64,000 nucleotides of DNA from NCBI RefSeq assembly GCF_016862315.1, contig NZ_BOMS01000033.1, forward strand, positions 43,824 to 107,823, read 5' to 3'. The stretch is from Actinoplanes palleronii (lineage in GTDB: Bacteria; Actinomycetota; Actinomycetes; Mycobacteriales; Micromonosporaceae). The notes beneath the pieces are model-generated. The model ran no database searches. It was not told the origin of the DNA and saw nothing but the letters and a program-made list of their open reading frames with translations. Position numbers and translations under genes: made by a program. Shown here one piece after another: positions 1 through 8,698 of this stretch; within the stretch, counting starts at the first letter, position 1, and the number at the start of each line of letters is the position of its first letter.

Positions 1-291
1 CTCCTTCGGACTGTCCACGAACCGGATCTGGACCTCTTCCCAGGCGGCGGCGTACGTCGCCCGGTGCTCCGCGGAGAGCGGCTTCAGTTCCAGCTTGGCG
101 TGCCGCTTGGTGCGCTCGGTCAGTTCGCGTTCCGCCTCGGTGCGGTTGCCGGTGTCGGCGACCACGCGGTCGTATTCGGGCCCGAAGGTCTGCTGCAACC
201 GGCGTCGCCGCGCGGCGCGGACCCCGAGCACGATCGCGGCCAGCACGAGCAGGACAGCGACGATTAGGACGATGGTGGCGGTGGGGGACAT
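1..291 (-). CDS. Small membrane protein, partial (C-terminus outside window)
   Basis: The reverse strand from 291 is open to the window edge and encodes 97 residues with no stop. It begins MSPTATIVLIVAVLLV, a single N-terminal membrane segment (about residues 6-24). An arginine cluster (about 26-31) follows, which predicts a cytoplasmic domain. The soluble part contains DRVVADTGNRTEAERELTER and a run ending in a WEEVQIRF segment. A strong Shine-Dalgarno (AAGGAGGAAG) lies just before the ATG. Such short anchored proteins are common in actinomycetes and have no assigned function that I know of. I infer a real gene from the SD, the membrane segment and the coherent reading frame. Confidence 0.8.
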   Translation of the reverse strand, partial: MSPTATIVLIVAVLLVLAAIVLGVRAARRRRLQQTFGPEYDRVVADTGNRTEAERELTERTKRHAKLELKPLSAEHRATYAAAWEEVQIRFVDSPKE

Positions 292-670
292 CAGGCTTCC
301 TCCTTCTTCCCCGGTAGGTATTCCCACTCGGACCCGTTCATCAATCGCGTTCGGCGAAACCGGCCGGAAATCGGGCCCGATGCCGGGCTGTCACCCTCCG
401 GTGGCCGAGAGTTCGCAGCCGGGACGGGTCGCCGGACGTGATCTGTCGTAACTCCGACGATCGGGGAACGAAGATCAACCACGGTCTCCGGTGGACAAAC
501 GGAATGGAAGGTAAGTTTTCGATGACTTGAGAGCTAGCTGTGACGCACGTCTTTACGTATTCTTCCGGAGCGCATCTTGCCCGGGGCGCAGCCGTCTGCT
601 TCTGATCGGTCGTTTCCCGGATCGGTGGTGTGCCGCCTTTCCCCTACCGGACCCACTCGGGCGGAGCTTG
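292..670. other. Intergenic region, divergent promoters
   Basis: This 379-bp gap separates the divergent membrane protein and cvnA. On the minus strand a 16-codon ORF (ATG at about 341) ends in TGATG overlapping the start of the membrane protein, but it has no SD of its own and its last codons are the SD of the next gene. On the plus strand the cvnA frame stays open back to a TTG at 527 without a better start than 671. I see no RNA gene or strong hairpin here. Confidence 0.5.
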
Positions 671-3502
671 ATGAGAAGCCGCAACTGGTCGATCAGATCG
701 AAGATCATCGCGATGGTCTCGGTGCCTCTGGTCGCGCTGCTCGCGCTCTGGGGTTTTGCGACCGCGGCGACGATCGGTCCGGCGATGGACCTGCTCTCGG
801 CTCGCGACGCGGTGCACCGGCTCGGTGACCCGGCCCTGCAGTTGATCGCGCAGTTGCAGCGCGAGCGCCACTTCTCCGCTGTCTACCTGTCCGCGCCGAA
901 GACCCCGATCACCGATCTGAAGGCCCAGCGGGCCGCCACCGATCAGGCGATCGCCGGGTTCCGCGCGGCGGCCGGCGAGCTCGAGATGAGCGAGGACCTG
1001 CACGTCCGGTCCGAGGCACTGTTCTCCAAGCTCGACGACCTGGAGGGCACCCGGACCCGGGTCGACCGCCGCGAGGTCGAGCTGCTCAACATGGTGACCG
1101 CGTACGACGACGTGGTGGACGCCGGCTTCAACGTCTCGTCGGCCGCCGCGGTCTTCTTCCACGAGCGGGTCGACCGCGAGGTCCGTGGCCTGATCACCGG
1201 CTACCGCGGCCAGGAGTACCTGAGCCGGGTGGACGCGATGCTGGCCGGCGCGAACGCGGCCGGCACGATCGACCAGCCCTCCCGGGGCCGGCTGATCGAG
1301 TACATCGCCACCTCGCGCTACCTGCTCAAGACCGGCGTGGAGGACATGCCGGAGGGCGCGCAGGGCGACTACTCCCAGCTGATCACCAGCGGCAAGTCCT
1401 TCGTCCGGCTGGACGAGCTGCAGAACCTGCTGATCAACAAGAGCTACACCGGTGGTCAGCCGCCGGTCAGCGGCGCCGAGTGGCAGCCGATCTACGACCA
1501 GGTCTCCGCCGACCTGCGCGCGTTCGAGCTGCGCACGGTCGACGAGGTGGCCCAGGACGCGACCCCGTTCGCGGTCCGGGTCTTCCTCTGGCTGGGCCTG
1601 TCCGCGCTGCTCGGCCTGGTCGCGTTCATCCTGGCCATCTGGGTGTCGGTGCGCGTCGGCCGGTCGATCGTGGGCCGCCTGATCAAGCTGCGCCGGGAAG
1701 CCCTGGAGATGGCCACCGACCGGCTGCCCACCGTGGTCCGCCGCCTGCAGCGCGGCGAGGCCGTCGACGTGGACGTCGAGACGCCCCCGCTGGAGTACGG
1801 CCGGGACGAGATCGGTCAGCTCAGCCAGGCCTTCAACGACGTGCAGCGCACCGCGGTGCAGTCCGCCGTCGAGGAGGCGAACGTCCGGCGCGGCATCAAC
1901 GAGGTGTTCCTCAACATCGCCCGGCGCAGCCAGACGCTGCTGCACCGCCAGCTCTCACTGCTGGACAAGATGGAACGCCGGGAGACCGAGCCGCAGGAGC
2001 TGGAGGACCTCTACCGGGTCGACCACCTCGCCACCCGGATGCGGCGGCACGCCGAGGACCTGGTCATCCTGGCCGGCGCGGCACCCGGCCGGGGCTGGCG
2101 CAACCCGGTCCCGGTGATCGACGTGGTCCGTGGCGCGATCAGCGAGGTGGAGGACTACAAGCGGGTCGACATCCGCTCGGTGGGCCAGTCCGCGCTGTAC
2201 GGCCGCTCGGTCGGTGACGTCATCCACCTGCTCGCCGAGCTGATCGAGAACGCCGCGTCGTTCTCCCCGCCGCACACCCGGGTGCAGGTCTCCGGCCAGG
2301 TGCTGCCGAACGGCTACGCGATCGAGGTCGAGGACCGCGGCCTGGGGATGACCCCGGCCGGGCTCGAGGAGGCGAACCGGCGGCTGGCCGAGCCGCCCGA
2401 GTTCGACCCGGCCGACAGCGCCCGGCTCGGCCTGTTCGTGGTGGCTCAGCTGGCCACCCGGCACAACATCCGGGTGTCGCTGCAGCCCTCGCCGTACGGT
2501 GGCATCACCGCGATCGTGCTGGTCCCCGGCGACCTGGTGACCGAGGCGCCCGGTCCGGCGATGCCGGCCGGCGCCTCCAACGGCAACCCGCAGGGTGGCG
2601 GCAGCGGCTCCCCGAAGGGCGGGAACACCCCGCTGGTCGGTTCCGGCCGCGACGATCCGTCCCGCAACTCGCTGGCCGCCCTGCAGTGGTCCGGCAGCGG
2701 CGAGTTGCAGCAGGTGCCCTCGATCCCGCGGCCGCGGGTCAACGGCGAGAACGGACCGGCCGCGGTGGCCGCGCCGGCCGGCCTGGAGAACGGGAAGCGG
2801 GCCACCGCCGAGAACAAGGGACCGGCGCCGAGCTCGGTCGCCTCCGGGTTCACGCCGGACGGCCTGGTCCAGCGGCGACGGGTGCGGCGGATCCCCGAGA
2901 TCCCGCCCGCCGAGCTGCCGCCCGAGGCGACCCCCGGACGACTCGACGACGTGGCCGGCGCGCTCGGCGCCCGATCGGTGCCCCGCAACTCGGCGCCGGC
3001 CGCACCGACGTCCGCACCGCCGGCGGTCACACCGGAGGCGGAGGCGCAGCCCGCCACGCCGGTCGTGCCCGACGAGGAGACCGTGCAGCTCGGCGTGGAC
3101 GGCCTGCCCAAGCGGGTCCGGCAGGCCAGCCTGGCGCCGCAGTTGCGCCAGCCGGTGGTGGAGCAGGAGTCCACCGCACCGGAACGCACCCCGGAACAGG
3201 TACGTACGCTGATGAGCGCGTTGCAGATGGGCACCGCCCGGGGCCGCATCCAGGCGTCCCGGACGCCCGCGGCGCCGAACGAGGAGAAACCGCCGGTCAG
3301 CACGGACGGCGACCATGACGGGGGTGCCGCGCAGGCGAGCGGCACCGGGTTCGCGGAAGCGGCTACCGTCATTTTCCCGGCTCTCGTGGATCTCGCGGGC
3401 GCCGGTGACGAGACAGCATCCGGGGCGGGGGACGGCGCGGACGGCGACCATGCCGACAGCCCTGGCGGCATTCAAGTGAACAGGCCGGAGAAGGACGCAT
3501 AG
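671..3502 (+). CDS. cvnA: Conservon sensor kinase CvnA
   Basis: This is the histidine-kinase-like membrane sensor of a conservon (cvnA-B-C-D), the actinobacterial module that resembles a membrane-tethered G-protein signalling complex. The protein has 943 residues. A first membrane segment lies near residues 10-36, a long extracytoplasmic nitrate/nitrite-sensor-like helical region follows, a second membrane segment is near 298-330, then a HAMP-like linker and a GHKL ATPase domain near 515-625 (N box LIENAASFSPP, G box DRGLGM, then RLGLFVV). The last 300 residues are Pro/Ala/Gly-rich and look disordered. I chose ATG 671 because GGCGGAG precedes it and the membrane segment follows at once. The frame is open upstream to 527. 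Its stop overlaps the cvnB GTG by one base. Confidence 0.93.
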   Translation: MRSRNWSIRSKIIAMVSVPLVALLALWGFATAATIGPAMDLLSARDAVHRLGDPALQLIAQLQRERHFSAVYLSAPKTPITDLKAQRAATDQAIAGFRAAAGELEMSEDLHVRSEALFSKLDDLEGTRTRVDRREVELLNMVTAYDDVVDAGFNVSSAAAVFFHERVDREVRGLITGYRGQEYLSRVDAMLAGANAAGTIDQPSRGRLIEYIATSRYLLKTGVEDMPEGAQGDYSQLITSGKSFVRLDELQNLLINKSYTGGQPPVSGAEWQPIYDQVSADLRAFELRTVDEVAQDATPFAVRVFLWLGLSALLGLVAFILAIWVSVRVGRSIVGRLIKLRREALEMATDRLPTVVRRLQRGEAVDVDVETPPLEYGRDEIGQLSQAFNDVQRTAVQSAVEEANVRRGINEVFLNIARRSQTLLHRQLSLLDKMERRETEPQELEDLYRVDHLATRMRRHAEDLVILAGAAPGRGWRNPVPVIDVVRGAISEVEDYKRVDIRSVGQSALYGRSVGDVIHLLAELIENAASFSPPHTRVQVSGQVLPNGYAIEVEDRGLGMTPAGLEEANRRLAEPPEFDPADSARLGLFVVAQLATRHNIRVSLQPSPYGGITAIVLVPGDLVTEAPGPAMPAGASNGNPQGGGSGSPKGGNTPLVGSGRDDPSRNSLAALQWSGSGELQQVPSIPRPRVNGENGPAAVAAPAGLENGKRATAENKGPAPSSVASGFTPDGLVQRRRVRRIPEIPPAELPPEATPGRLDDVAGALGARSVPRNSAPAAPTSAPPAVTPEAEAQPATPVVPDEETVQLGVDGLPKRVRQASLAPQLRQPVVEQESTAPERTPEQVRTLMSALQMGTARGRIQASRTPAAPNEEKPPVSTDGDHDGGAAQASGTGFAEAATVIFPALVDLAGAGDETASGAGDGADGDHADSPGGIQVNRPEKDA

Positions 3503-3921
3503 TGGCACAGACGACGAAGCAGAGCGCGAATCTCACCTGGCTCCTCGACGATCTCGTCGAGCGGGTGCCGACCGCACAGCAGGCCGTGGTGCTCTCCGCG
3601 GACGGCCTGATGCTCGGGGCCTCGGCCGCGATGAGCCGCGAGGACGCGGAGCATCTCTCGGCGATGGCGGCCGGATTCCAGAGCCTGGCCAAGGGTGCGA
3701 GCCGGCATTTCCAGGCCGGGCAGGTCCGCCAGACGGTGGTGGAGATGGAGGAGGCCTTCCTCTTCGTCACCGCCGCCGGGCAGGGCGCCTGTCTGGCCGT
3801 CCTCGCGTCGGCCGACGCCGACCTGGGCCTGATCGCGTACGAGATGGCGATGCTGGTCACCCGGGTCGGACAGACGATGAGCGCCCCGGAGCGCACCATT
3901 TTGGCGCCCGATGCCCTCTGA
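3502..3921 (+). CDS. cvnB: Conservon roadblock/LC7 protein CvnB
   Basis: This 139-residue protein has a roadblock/LC7 (MglB-like) fold, the partner that in conservons is thought to act on the CvnD GTPase. The sequence opens MAQTTKQSANLTWLLDDLVER and contains the family's AVVLSADGLMLGAS strand-turn and a late GQGACLAVLAS strand. It starts with GTG, sharing its first base with the TAG stop of cvnA, and its 3' end overlaps cvnC by 11 bases, so translational coupling is likely. It has no signal peptide or membrane segment and should be cytoplasmic, recruited to CvnA. Length is typical for the family. Confidence 0.95.
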   Translation: MAQTTKQSANLTWLLDDLVERVPTAQQAVVLSADGLMLGASAAMSREDAEHLSAMAAGFQSLAKGASRHFQAGQVRQTVVEMEEAFLFVTAAGQGACLAVLASADADLGLIAYEMAMLVTRVGQTMSAPERTILAPDAL

Positions 3922-4297
3922 ACCTTCGAACACGGCGCACGACTGGATGGACTATGACGCCGGTCCGGTGGTCCGCCCGTACGCGATGACCCAGGGTCGT
4001 GTCGCACCGTCCGGTGGCGACTTCGACCTGGTCGCGTTCGTGGTGGCCACCGTCCCGGACCTGGCGTCCGGCATCCAGATGCAACCCGAGCACCACGCCA
4101 TCGTGGCCGCGGCCTGGGAGCCGATCTCCGTGGTCGAGGTGGCGTCCCACCTGGACCTGTCGATCGGCGTGGTCCGGGTTCTCCTTGGTGATCTACGCTC
4201 AGCGGGTCTCATCTCGCTGTACGAACCCCCGGCGGCCACTCAGCCGCACGACGTCGACGTACTCAAGGCGGTTGTCAATGGACTCCGTGCGCTCTGA
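3911..4297 (+). CDS. cvnC: Conservon DUF742 protein CvnC
   Basis: This 128-residue protein belongs to the DUF742 family, the third conservon component. It has the typical opening (VVRPYAMTQGRV), then an HTH-like segment (PISVVEVASHLDLSIGVVRVLLGDL, given here as a description of residues about 73-97) and a C-terminal LKAVVNGLRAL helix. The winged-helix character is visible, but DNA binding has not been assumed for the family. It overlaps cvnB by 11 bases and cvnD by 20, so all four genes form one operon with tightly coupled translation. Confidence 0.94.
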   Translation: MPSEPSNTAHDWMDYDAGPVVRPYAMTQGRVAPSGGDFDLVAFVVATVPDLASGIQMQPEHHAIVAAAWEPISVVEVASHLDLSIGVVRVLLGDLRSAGLISLYEPPAATQPHDVDVLKAVVNGLRAL

Positions 4298-4874
4298 CCG
4301 CAGTGGCGGCTCGCGCATCCCCGTCGCGCTCAAGATCTTGATCGCGGGCGGCTTCGGCGTGGGTAAGACCACCATGGTCGGTTCGGTCAGCGAGATCCGG
4401 CCGCTGCAGACCGAGGAGATTCTCACCGGGGCCGAGGGCGCCGACGATCTGTCCGGCGTGGAGGGCAAGACCACCACCACGGTCACCATGGACTTCGGTC
4501 GCATCACGATCACCGAGGACCTGCAGCTCTACCTGTTCGGCACGCCCGGGCAGGACCGGTTCTGGTTCCTCTGGGACGAGTTGTCGCAGGGTGCGCTCGG
4601 TGCCGTGGTGCTGGCCGACACCCGCCGGCTGGCGGACTGCTTCCCCTCGATCGATTACTTCGAGCAGCGGGGCACGCCGTTCGTGGTCGCGGTGAACTGC
4701 TTCGGCGCCGACCAGCGGTTCGGCCCGGAGGCGGTGTCCCGCGCCCTCGACCTGGACCCTGGTGTGCCGGTGGTGCTGTTCGACGCCCGTGACCAGGTGG
4801 CCGCCCGCAACGTCCTGATCGAGCTGGTCGAGTACGTGGCCCGCCGCCAATACGCGTCCGCCGGCAGCCGCTAG
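4278..4874 (+). CDS. cvnD: Conservon small GTPase CvnD
   Basis: This is a Ras-like small GTPase of 198 residues. P-loop: GGFGVGKTT near residues 24-32. A switch region carries TTTVTMDFGRI, and the G3-like motif is FGTPGQDRFW, typical of the CvnD/MglA-type ATP/GTP-binding family. A VAVNCFG segment stands in place of the canonical NKxD. I chose ATG 4278 (MDSVRSDRSGGSRI), which overlaps the end of cvnC. The frame is open much further upstream but only as a shadow of cvnC. The TAG stop lies inside a short tandem repeat whose other copies read TGG at that position. Confidence 0.94.
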   Translation: MDSVRSDRSGGSRIPVALKILIAGGFGVGKTTMVGSVSEIRPLQTEEILTGAEGADDLSGVEGKTTTTVTMDFGRITITEDLQLYLFGTPGQDRFWFLWDELSQGALGAVVLADTRRLADCFPSIDYFEQRGTPFVVAVNCFGADQRFGPEAVSRALDLDPGVPVVLFDARDQVAARNVLIELVEYVARRQYASAGSR

Positions 4875-4919
4875 GAAGCGGCAGCCGCTGGGGAGCCGGC
4901 AGCCGCTGGGAAGCCGGCA
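4863..4919 (+). repeat. 17-18-bp tandem repeat spanning the cvnD stop
   Basis: Three consecutive copies of a unit close to CGGCAGCCGCTGGGGAGC (17, 18 and 18 bp) are followed by a fourth degenerate copy. The first copy contains the TAG stop of cvnD where the others have TGG. The repeat fills the gap between cvnD and the convergent SARP-like gene. Confidence 0.85.
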
Positions 4920-4924
4920 ACGAG

Positions 4925-6403
4925 CTAGAGCCCCGGCAGGCAGATCAGCCAGGACTCGACCCGCCGCAGCCGCGAAGGTGGCAGCAGGCCGCGCAGCACC
5001 AGGTCGGCCGGCTGCCGGAACGGCCCGTTCTGGTGCCGGTCCAGGCCGATCCGGTGCGCGTCGAACGGGGTGACCCCGGGCAGCCGGGTGAACTCCTGCG
5101 GCGGGGCGTGGTTCAGGTCGATCAGCCCGCCGTCGTCGAAGTACCGCAGCAGGTCGGGCCGGCCGATCCCGGCCTGCACCGCGCCGAGCGGGTTGACCGC
5201 GGCAAACCGGCGGGCCAGGTCCCGCCGGGTGCGGGCGGCCCGGGTGTCGCCGCGCTGCGACGCGAGGATCACGCCGTGCAGGATGGACGACAGCGTGAGC
5301 ACGAACAGCGAGGCGACCGCGACGTCCTCGGCGGTGCTGGTGATGTCGGAGTCGAGCGGGCTGGGGTCGATCGCGAACCACACGACGATCCACGGCACGG
5401 CGGCGAAGTAGAGCGCGGCGACCAGGTAGTGCCGTCGCCGGCCGCGCTGGATCGCCGCGTACAGGAAGTAGACCCAGCCCGCGAGCCCGCAGGTGAACAG
5501 CGGCAGCAGCCCGGCACCGACGATCTCCAACCAGTGTGCGGCGTCGCGCCGCGGCTGGGTCATCGCGGCCGGGAACGTGATGCCGGGCATCGGCGACACC
5601 GGCGCGGCCGGCGGGCTGTAGGGCTGCGGAGGTGGCGAGACCGGGTCGGGTGACGGCGGCTGCTCCAGCTCGCCGCGCAGGATCCGCCGGTGCACTTCCT
5701 GCATCCGCTCGCCCGGCTCGGCGCCGATCTCGTCCAGGAAGTACTCCCGGGCGTCCCGGAACACCGCGAGCGCCTCGGCCTGCCGGCCGGCCCGGTGCAG
5801 CGCGACCATCAGGTGCGCCCGGAGCCCCTCGCGCAGCGGGAACTCACCGGTCAGCCGGGTCAGCTCGGTCACCAGGCCGTGCTCGTCGCCACCGGCCAGC
5901 CGGAGCTCGGCCCACAGCTCCCAGGCGCCGGCCCGGTCCTCGCTCAGCCGGGTGCGCGCGGCGTCGAAGACCGGCCCGGTCAGCCCGGCGAGCGCGTCGC
6001 CGTGCCAGCGGGCGAGCGCGTCCCGGACGATCGCGGCGGCCGGCTCGGGCCGGCCCGCCCGGTGCTCGGCGCCGGCCCGGGCGATCTCGGTACGGAACAG
6101 CTCGGCGTCCACCGCGCGGGCGTCGACCTCCAGCGAATACCCGCCGCCGGTCAGCGGCAGCCGTTCCCGGCCGAGGGTGCGGCGCAGCCCGGCCACGTAC
6201 TTCTGGACCACGTTGGCGCCGTTCTCCGGCGGGTCCTCGCCCCACACCGCGTCGACGATCCGGTGGGTCGGCACCGCCCGGCCCGGTTGCAGCAGCAGGA
6301 CGGCCAGCACGGCCCGCTGTTTGGCCGGGCCCAGGTCGACGGGATCGGCTCCCCGGAAGGCACGCAACGTGCCGAGGATCTCGAACCGCGGTTCCGGCTC
6401 CAC
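4925..6403 (-). CDS. Membrane-anchored SARP-like regulator with C-terminal HhH domain
   Basis: The 492-residue product starts with a winged-helix trans-reg-C domain (about 5-90, with GPAKQRAVLAVLLLQPGR) and a bacterial transcriptional activator domain (about 97-240), as in AfsR/DnrI/RedD-family activators. A Pro-rich linker follows (about 245-280). Then come hydrophobic segments near 288-310, 326-348 and 359-378. The end, about 418-492, is a helix-hairpin-helix domain (IDLNHAPPQEFTRLPGV and a second GPFRQPADL half) like ComEA/T2SS HhH units. Start is GTG at 6403 with GGGGG upstream. It is convergent with cvnD and divergent from the lipoprotein gene. The target promoter is unknown. The fusion of SARP, membrane segments and HhH is unusual. 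Confidence 0.85.
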   Translation of the reverse strand: MEPEPRFEILGTLRAFRGADPVDLGPAKQRAVLAVLLLQPGRAVPTHRIVDAVWGEDPPENGANVVQKYVAGLRRTLGRERLPLTGGGYSLEVDARAVDAELFRTEIARAGAEHRAGRPEPAAAIVRDALARWHGDALAGLTGPVFDAARTRLSEDRAGAWELWAELRLAGGDEHGLVTELTRLTGEFPLREGLRAHLMVALHRAGRQAEALAVFRDAREYFLDEIGAEPGERMQEVHRRILRGELEQPPSPDPVSPPPQPYSPPAAPVSPMPGITFPAAMTQPRRDAAHWLEIVGAGLLPLFTCGLAGWVYFLYAAIQRGRRRHYLVAALYFAAVPWIVVWFAIDPSPLDSDITSTAEDVAVASLFVLTLSSILHGVILASQRGDTRAARTRRDLARRFAAVNPLGAVQAGIGRPDLLRYFDDGGLIDLNHAPPQEFTRLPGVTPFDAHRIGLDRHQNGPFRQPADLVLRGLLPPSRLRRVESWLICLPGL

Positions 6404-6543
6404 CGCCGGTTACCCCCTGTGAGCAGCACTTTTACGGAAACGGCAGCGGGACGGCAGCCGGCAGCAGCATATCCGCAGCGCGACGGCAGACCCACCCCGG
6501 AGGCTTCGATGTGTCGATGTGACCTTCGTAGAGAGACAAGGCG

Positions 6544-7323
6544 ATGACTGTGCTGACCAAGCGACTGGCCGCGGTGGCCGCCATCGGAATCCTGGCCGGC
6601 TGCGGGCAGGCGACCGAGGCCGAGCAGCCGACACCGCCGACGCCCGCGGAGACCCTGAAAAAGGCGGTGCCGGCGGCGTCGGCCGAACCGTTCCACTACG
6701 TGATCAAGGGCGGGACCCAGGGGTTGTCGGGTGTGGTCGACACCGCGGGCAAGGCGATGACGACGGAGATCAACGAGAAGATCCCGGAGGCCGGCCTGAC
6801 CCTGAGCATGACGTTCATGGTGGTCGGCGAGGACTCCTGGGCGAAGATCTCGTTCGGCGACGCCCCGGCGAACCTGGGCCTGCCCAAGCTGCCGAAGAAG
6901 TGGATGAAGCTGGACCTGTCCCGACTGGGCGCCGACGCGAAGAAGGACCTGACGTACGACGGGCAGAGCGACCCCGGCTTCGTGAGCACCCTGATCGACG
7001 CGGCCGACGGGCTGACCGAGACGTCGCCCGGCCACTTCACCGGCACCGTCGACCTGACCGAGGCGACCGAGGCCGACGTGGTGGAGGCGGCCACCCTGAC
7101 CGCGCTGGGTGCGAAGGCCAAGGCGGTGCCGTTCGAGGCGGTCCTGGACGACCGGGGCCGGATCAGCACGGCGACCGTGAAGGTGCCCGCGGCCGGCAAG
7201 GTGAAGGCCGACACCTACCTGGTCACCTACGACCGGTACGGCAGCGCCCCGTCCCCGCAGGCGCCGGCCGGCTCGGCCCAGGTGGCGGCGCCGAAGGCGG
7301 CGTACGAGCTGCTGAACGGCTGA
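6544..7323 (+). CDS. LppX/LprAFG-like lipoprotein
   Basis: This 259-residue exported lipoprotein has a signal peptide (about 1-18) with lipobox LAGC, the Cys being the predicted lipidation site. The mature part is a beta-rich single domain with the pattern seen in the LppX/LprAFG lipoprotein family: paired strands around SGVVDTAGKAM and GHFTGTVDLTEA, and the late segment AVLDDRGRISTATV. That family binds lipids in mycobacteria; the ligand here is unknown. The SD is weak (GAGAGACAAGG). It is divergent from the SARP-like gene across a 140-bp promoter region and 18 bp from the convergent LacI gene. Confidence 0.85.
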   Translation: MTVLTKRLAAVAAIGILAGCGQATEAEQPTPPTPAETLKKAVPAASAEPFHYVIKGGTQGLSGVVDTAGKAMTTEINEKIPEAGLTLSMTFMVVGEDSWAKISFGDAPANLGLPKLPKKWMKLDLSRLGADAKKDLTYDGQSDPGFVSTLIDAADGLTETSPGHFTGTVDLTEATEADVVEAATLTALGAKAKAVPFEAVLDDRGRISTATVKVPAAGKVKADTYLVTYDRYGSAPSPQAPAGSAQVAAPKAAYELLNG

Positions 7324-7341
7324 GGGCGGACGGCGCGCGGG

Positions 7342-8409
7342 TCAGACGGGGGCCCGCGCGCCCTCCGCCGGCGCCGGCCCGGTGCTGCCACGGACCACCA
7401 GGGTCGCCGGCAGCACCAGGTGCGGCGCCTCGCCGGGGGAGAGCCGCAGCGCCGCGTTCAGCAGCGCTGCGGCACTGCGGCCTTTCTCCTCCACGTCCTG
7501 CCGGACCGTGGTCAGGCCGGGCTGGATCTGGGTGGCGATCGGGCCGTCGTCGAAGCCGACCAGGGACAGGTCCTCCGGGACCCGCAGCCCGAGGTCGTCG
7601 GCGGCCTGCCGGACGCCGAGCGCGGTGACGTCGGAGAAGCAGAGCACGGCGGTCGGCCGGTCCGGCCGGGAGAGCAGTTCCCGGGCGTCCCGGCGGACGT
7701 CGTCGACCCGCTCGAACGGCTCCCGGATGACCGGCGGGTGGATGCCGGCCGGTGTCAGCACGTCGTCCCAGCCGAGCCGGCGCTGGACCGAGGCGTATCC
7801 CTCGACGGGCGTGGCGGCGTCGGTGAGCAGCCCGAACGGCCCGTGCGCGCCGACCACCGCGTACGCGATCCGGCGGTGACCCAGGTCGATCAGGTGCTGG
7901 GCGGCGGCGCGGGCGCCGTCCCGGTCGGCGACGTTGACGCAGGCGTAGCCGTCCACCGGGGCCTGGTCGACGAAGACCAGCGGCAGCCGGCGGCGGTGCA
8001 GCCAGGAGACCGCGGGTGAGGTCGGGTCGCAGGAGTAGACGAGCGCGCCGTCCATCGCCACGTCCCGGGCCGGGATCAGGTCGCCGGTGCCGGCCGAGGT
8101 GAGCAGCGTGATGGCCAGGCCGGTGGGCGCCAGCTCGTCGGCGATGGCGCCGAGGAAGCCGCCGGCCACCAGGTCGGTGAACGCGTACCGCAGCGAGTCG
8201 GTGAGCAGGATGCCGATCGTGCCGGTGGTGCCCTTCGCGAGCGCCCGGGCGGTCGGGTCGGGCCCGGCGTAGCCGAGCTCCTGAGCGGCGTCCAGGATCC
8301 GCTGCCGCAGCTCCGGCGAGAGCTGGTCGGGGCGGGAGAACGCGTTGGAGACGGTCATCCGGCTCACACCGACGCGGTCCGCGATCGTCTGCAACGTCAC
8401 CCTGGGCAC
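7342..8409 (-). CDS. LacI-family transcriptional regulator
   Basis: This 355-residue LacI/GalR regulator has an N-terminal HTH (TLQTIADRVGVSRMTVSNAF, about 4-23), a hinge (ARALAKGTTGTIGILL), and a periplasmic-binding-protein-like effector domain ending with LVGFDDGPIATQIQPGLTTV and LVLPATLVVRGST. The start is GTG 8409 or GTG 8400; both leave the HTH intact, while further upstream codons are not family-like. The effector is probably a sugar, but nothing identifies it. It lies 65 bp downstream of the 65-residue ORF on the same strand, so both may be transcribed from the promoter at about 8705-8733. Confidence 0.9.
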   Translation of the reverse strand: MPRVTLQTIADRVGVSRMTVSNAFSRPDQLSPELRQRILDAAQELGYAGPDPTARALAKGTTGTIGILLTDSLRYAFTDLVAGGFLGAIADELAPTGLAITLLTSAGTGDLIPARDVAMDGALVYSCDPTSPAVSWLHRRRLPLVFVDQAPVDGYACVNVADRDGARAAAQHLIDLGHRRIAYAVVGAHGPFGLLTDAATPVEGYASVQRRLGWDDVLTPAGIHPPVIREPFERVDDVRRDARELLSRPDRPTAVLCFSDVTALGVRQAADDLGLRVPEDLSLVGFDDGPIATQIQPGLTTVRQDVEEKGRSAAALLNAALRLSPGEAPHLVLPATLVVRGSTGPAPAEGARAPV

Positions 8410-8474
8410 CCCTACACCGTAGGTCGGGCCGGCGGCGCGCCTCCAGCCGGACGGTGGCCGGAGGCGCGCCCCCG

Positions 8475-8672
8475 TCATCGGAAGAGGGCTTCGGGGCGGC
8501 GTCCGGCCGGTGCGATCGCGGCGGACACCCGGTAGAGCGTGCGGGCGAGCGAGAGCCGCAGGTACGGCGGTCGCGGCGGAGCCTCCGGCACGACCGGGGC
8601 GTCCGGCCGTGCGCTCAGGAGTTCGCGGTTCGTGGCGTGCAGACCCCGGAGGTAGGTGGTTGGCAGTTCCAT
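8475..8672 (-). CDS. Hypothetical 65-residue protein
   Basis: I do not recognise this product. It begins MELPTTYLRGLHATNRELLSAR, continues with a Pro-rich stretch (PDAPVVPEAPPRPP) and ends in a basic helix (RLSLARTLYRVSAAI ... EALFR). It has no signal peptide or membrane segment. The case for a real gene is the near-perfect SD (GGGGAGGAAG, 4 nt before ATG) and a well-formed promoter 30-60 bp upstream overlapped by a perfect inverted repeat. The next gene on the strand is the LacI-type regulator, so the two may be co-expressed. Confidence 0.7.
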   Translation of the reverse strand: MELPTTYLRGLHATNRELLSARPDAPVVPEAPPRPPYLRLSLARTLYRVSAAIAPAGRRPEALFR

Positions 8673-8698
8673 GACTTCCTCCCCTGACTGGTTTCTAT

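Noticed and set aside
291..482. 63-codon minus-strand ORF before the partial membrane protein
   Set aside because: No SD, no recognisable content, and its 3' codons coincide with the SD of the next gene.
644..3508. Long minus-strand ORFs of 433 and 517 residues opposite cvnA
   Set aside because: They lie wholly antisense to a clear conservon kinase, are rich in Arg/Gly/Ala/Pro/His as expected for a GC-rich complement, and have no SD or domain-like pattern.
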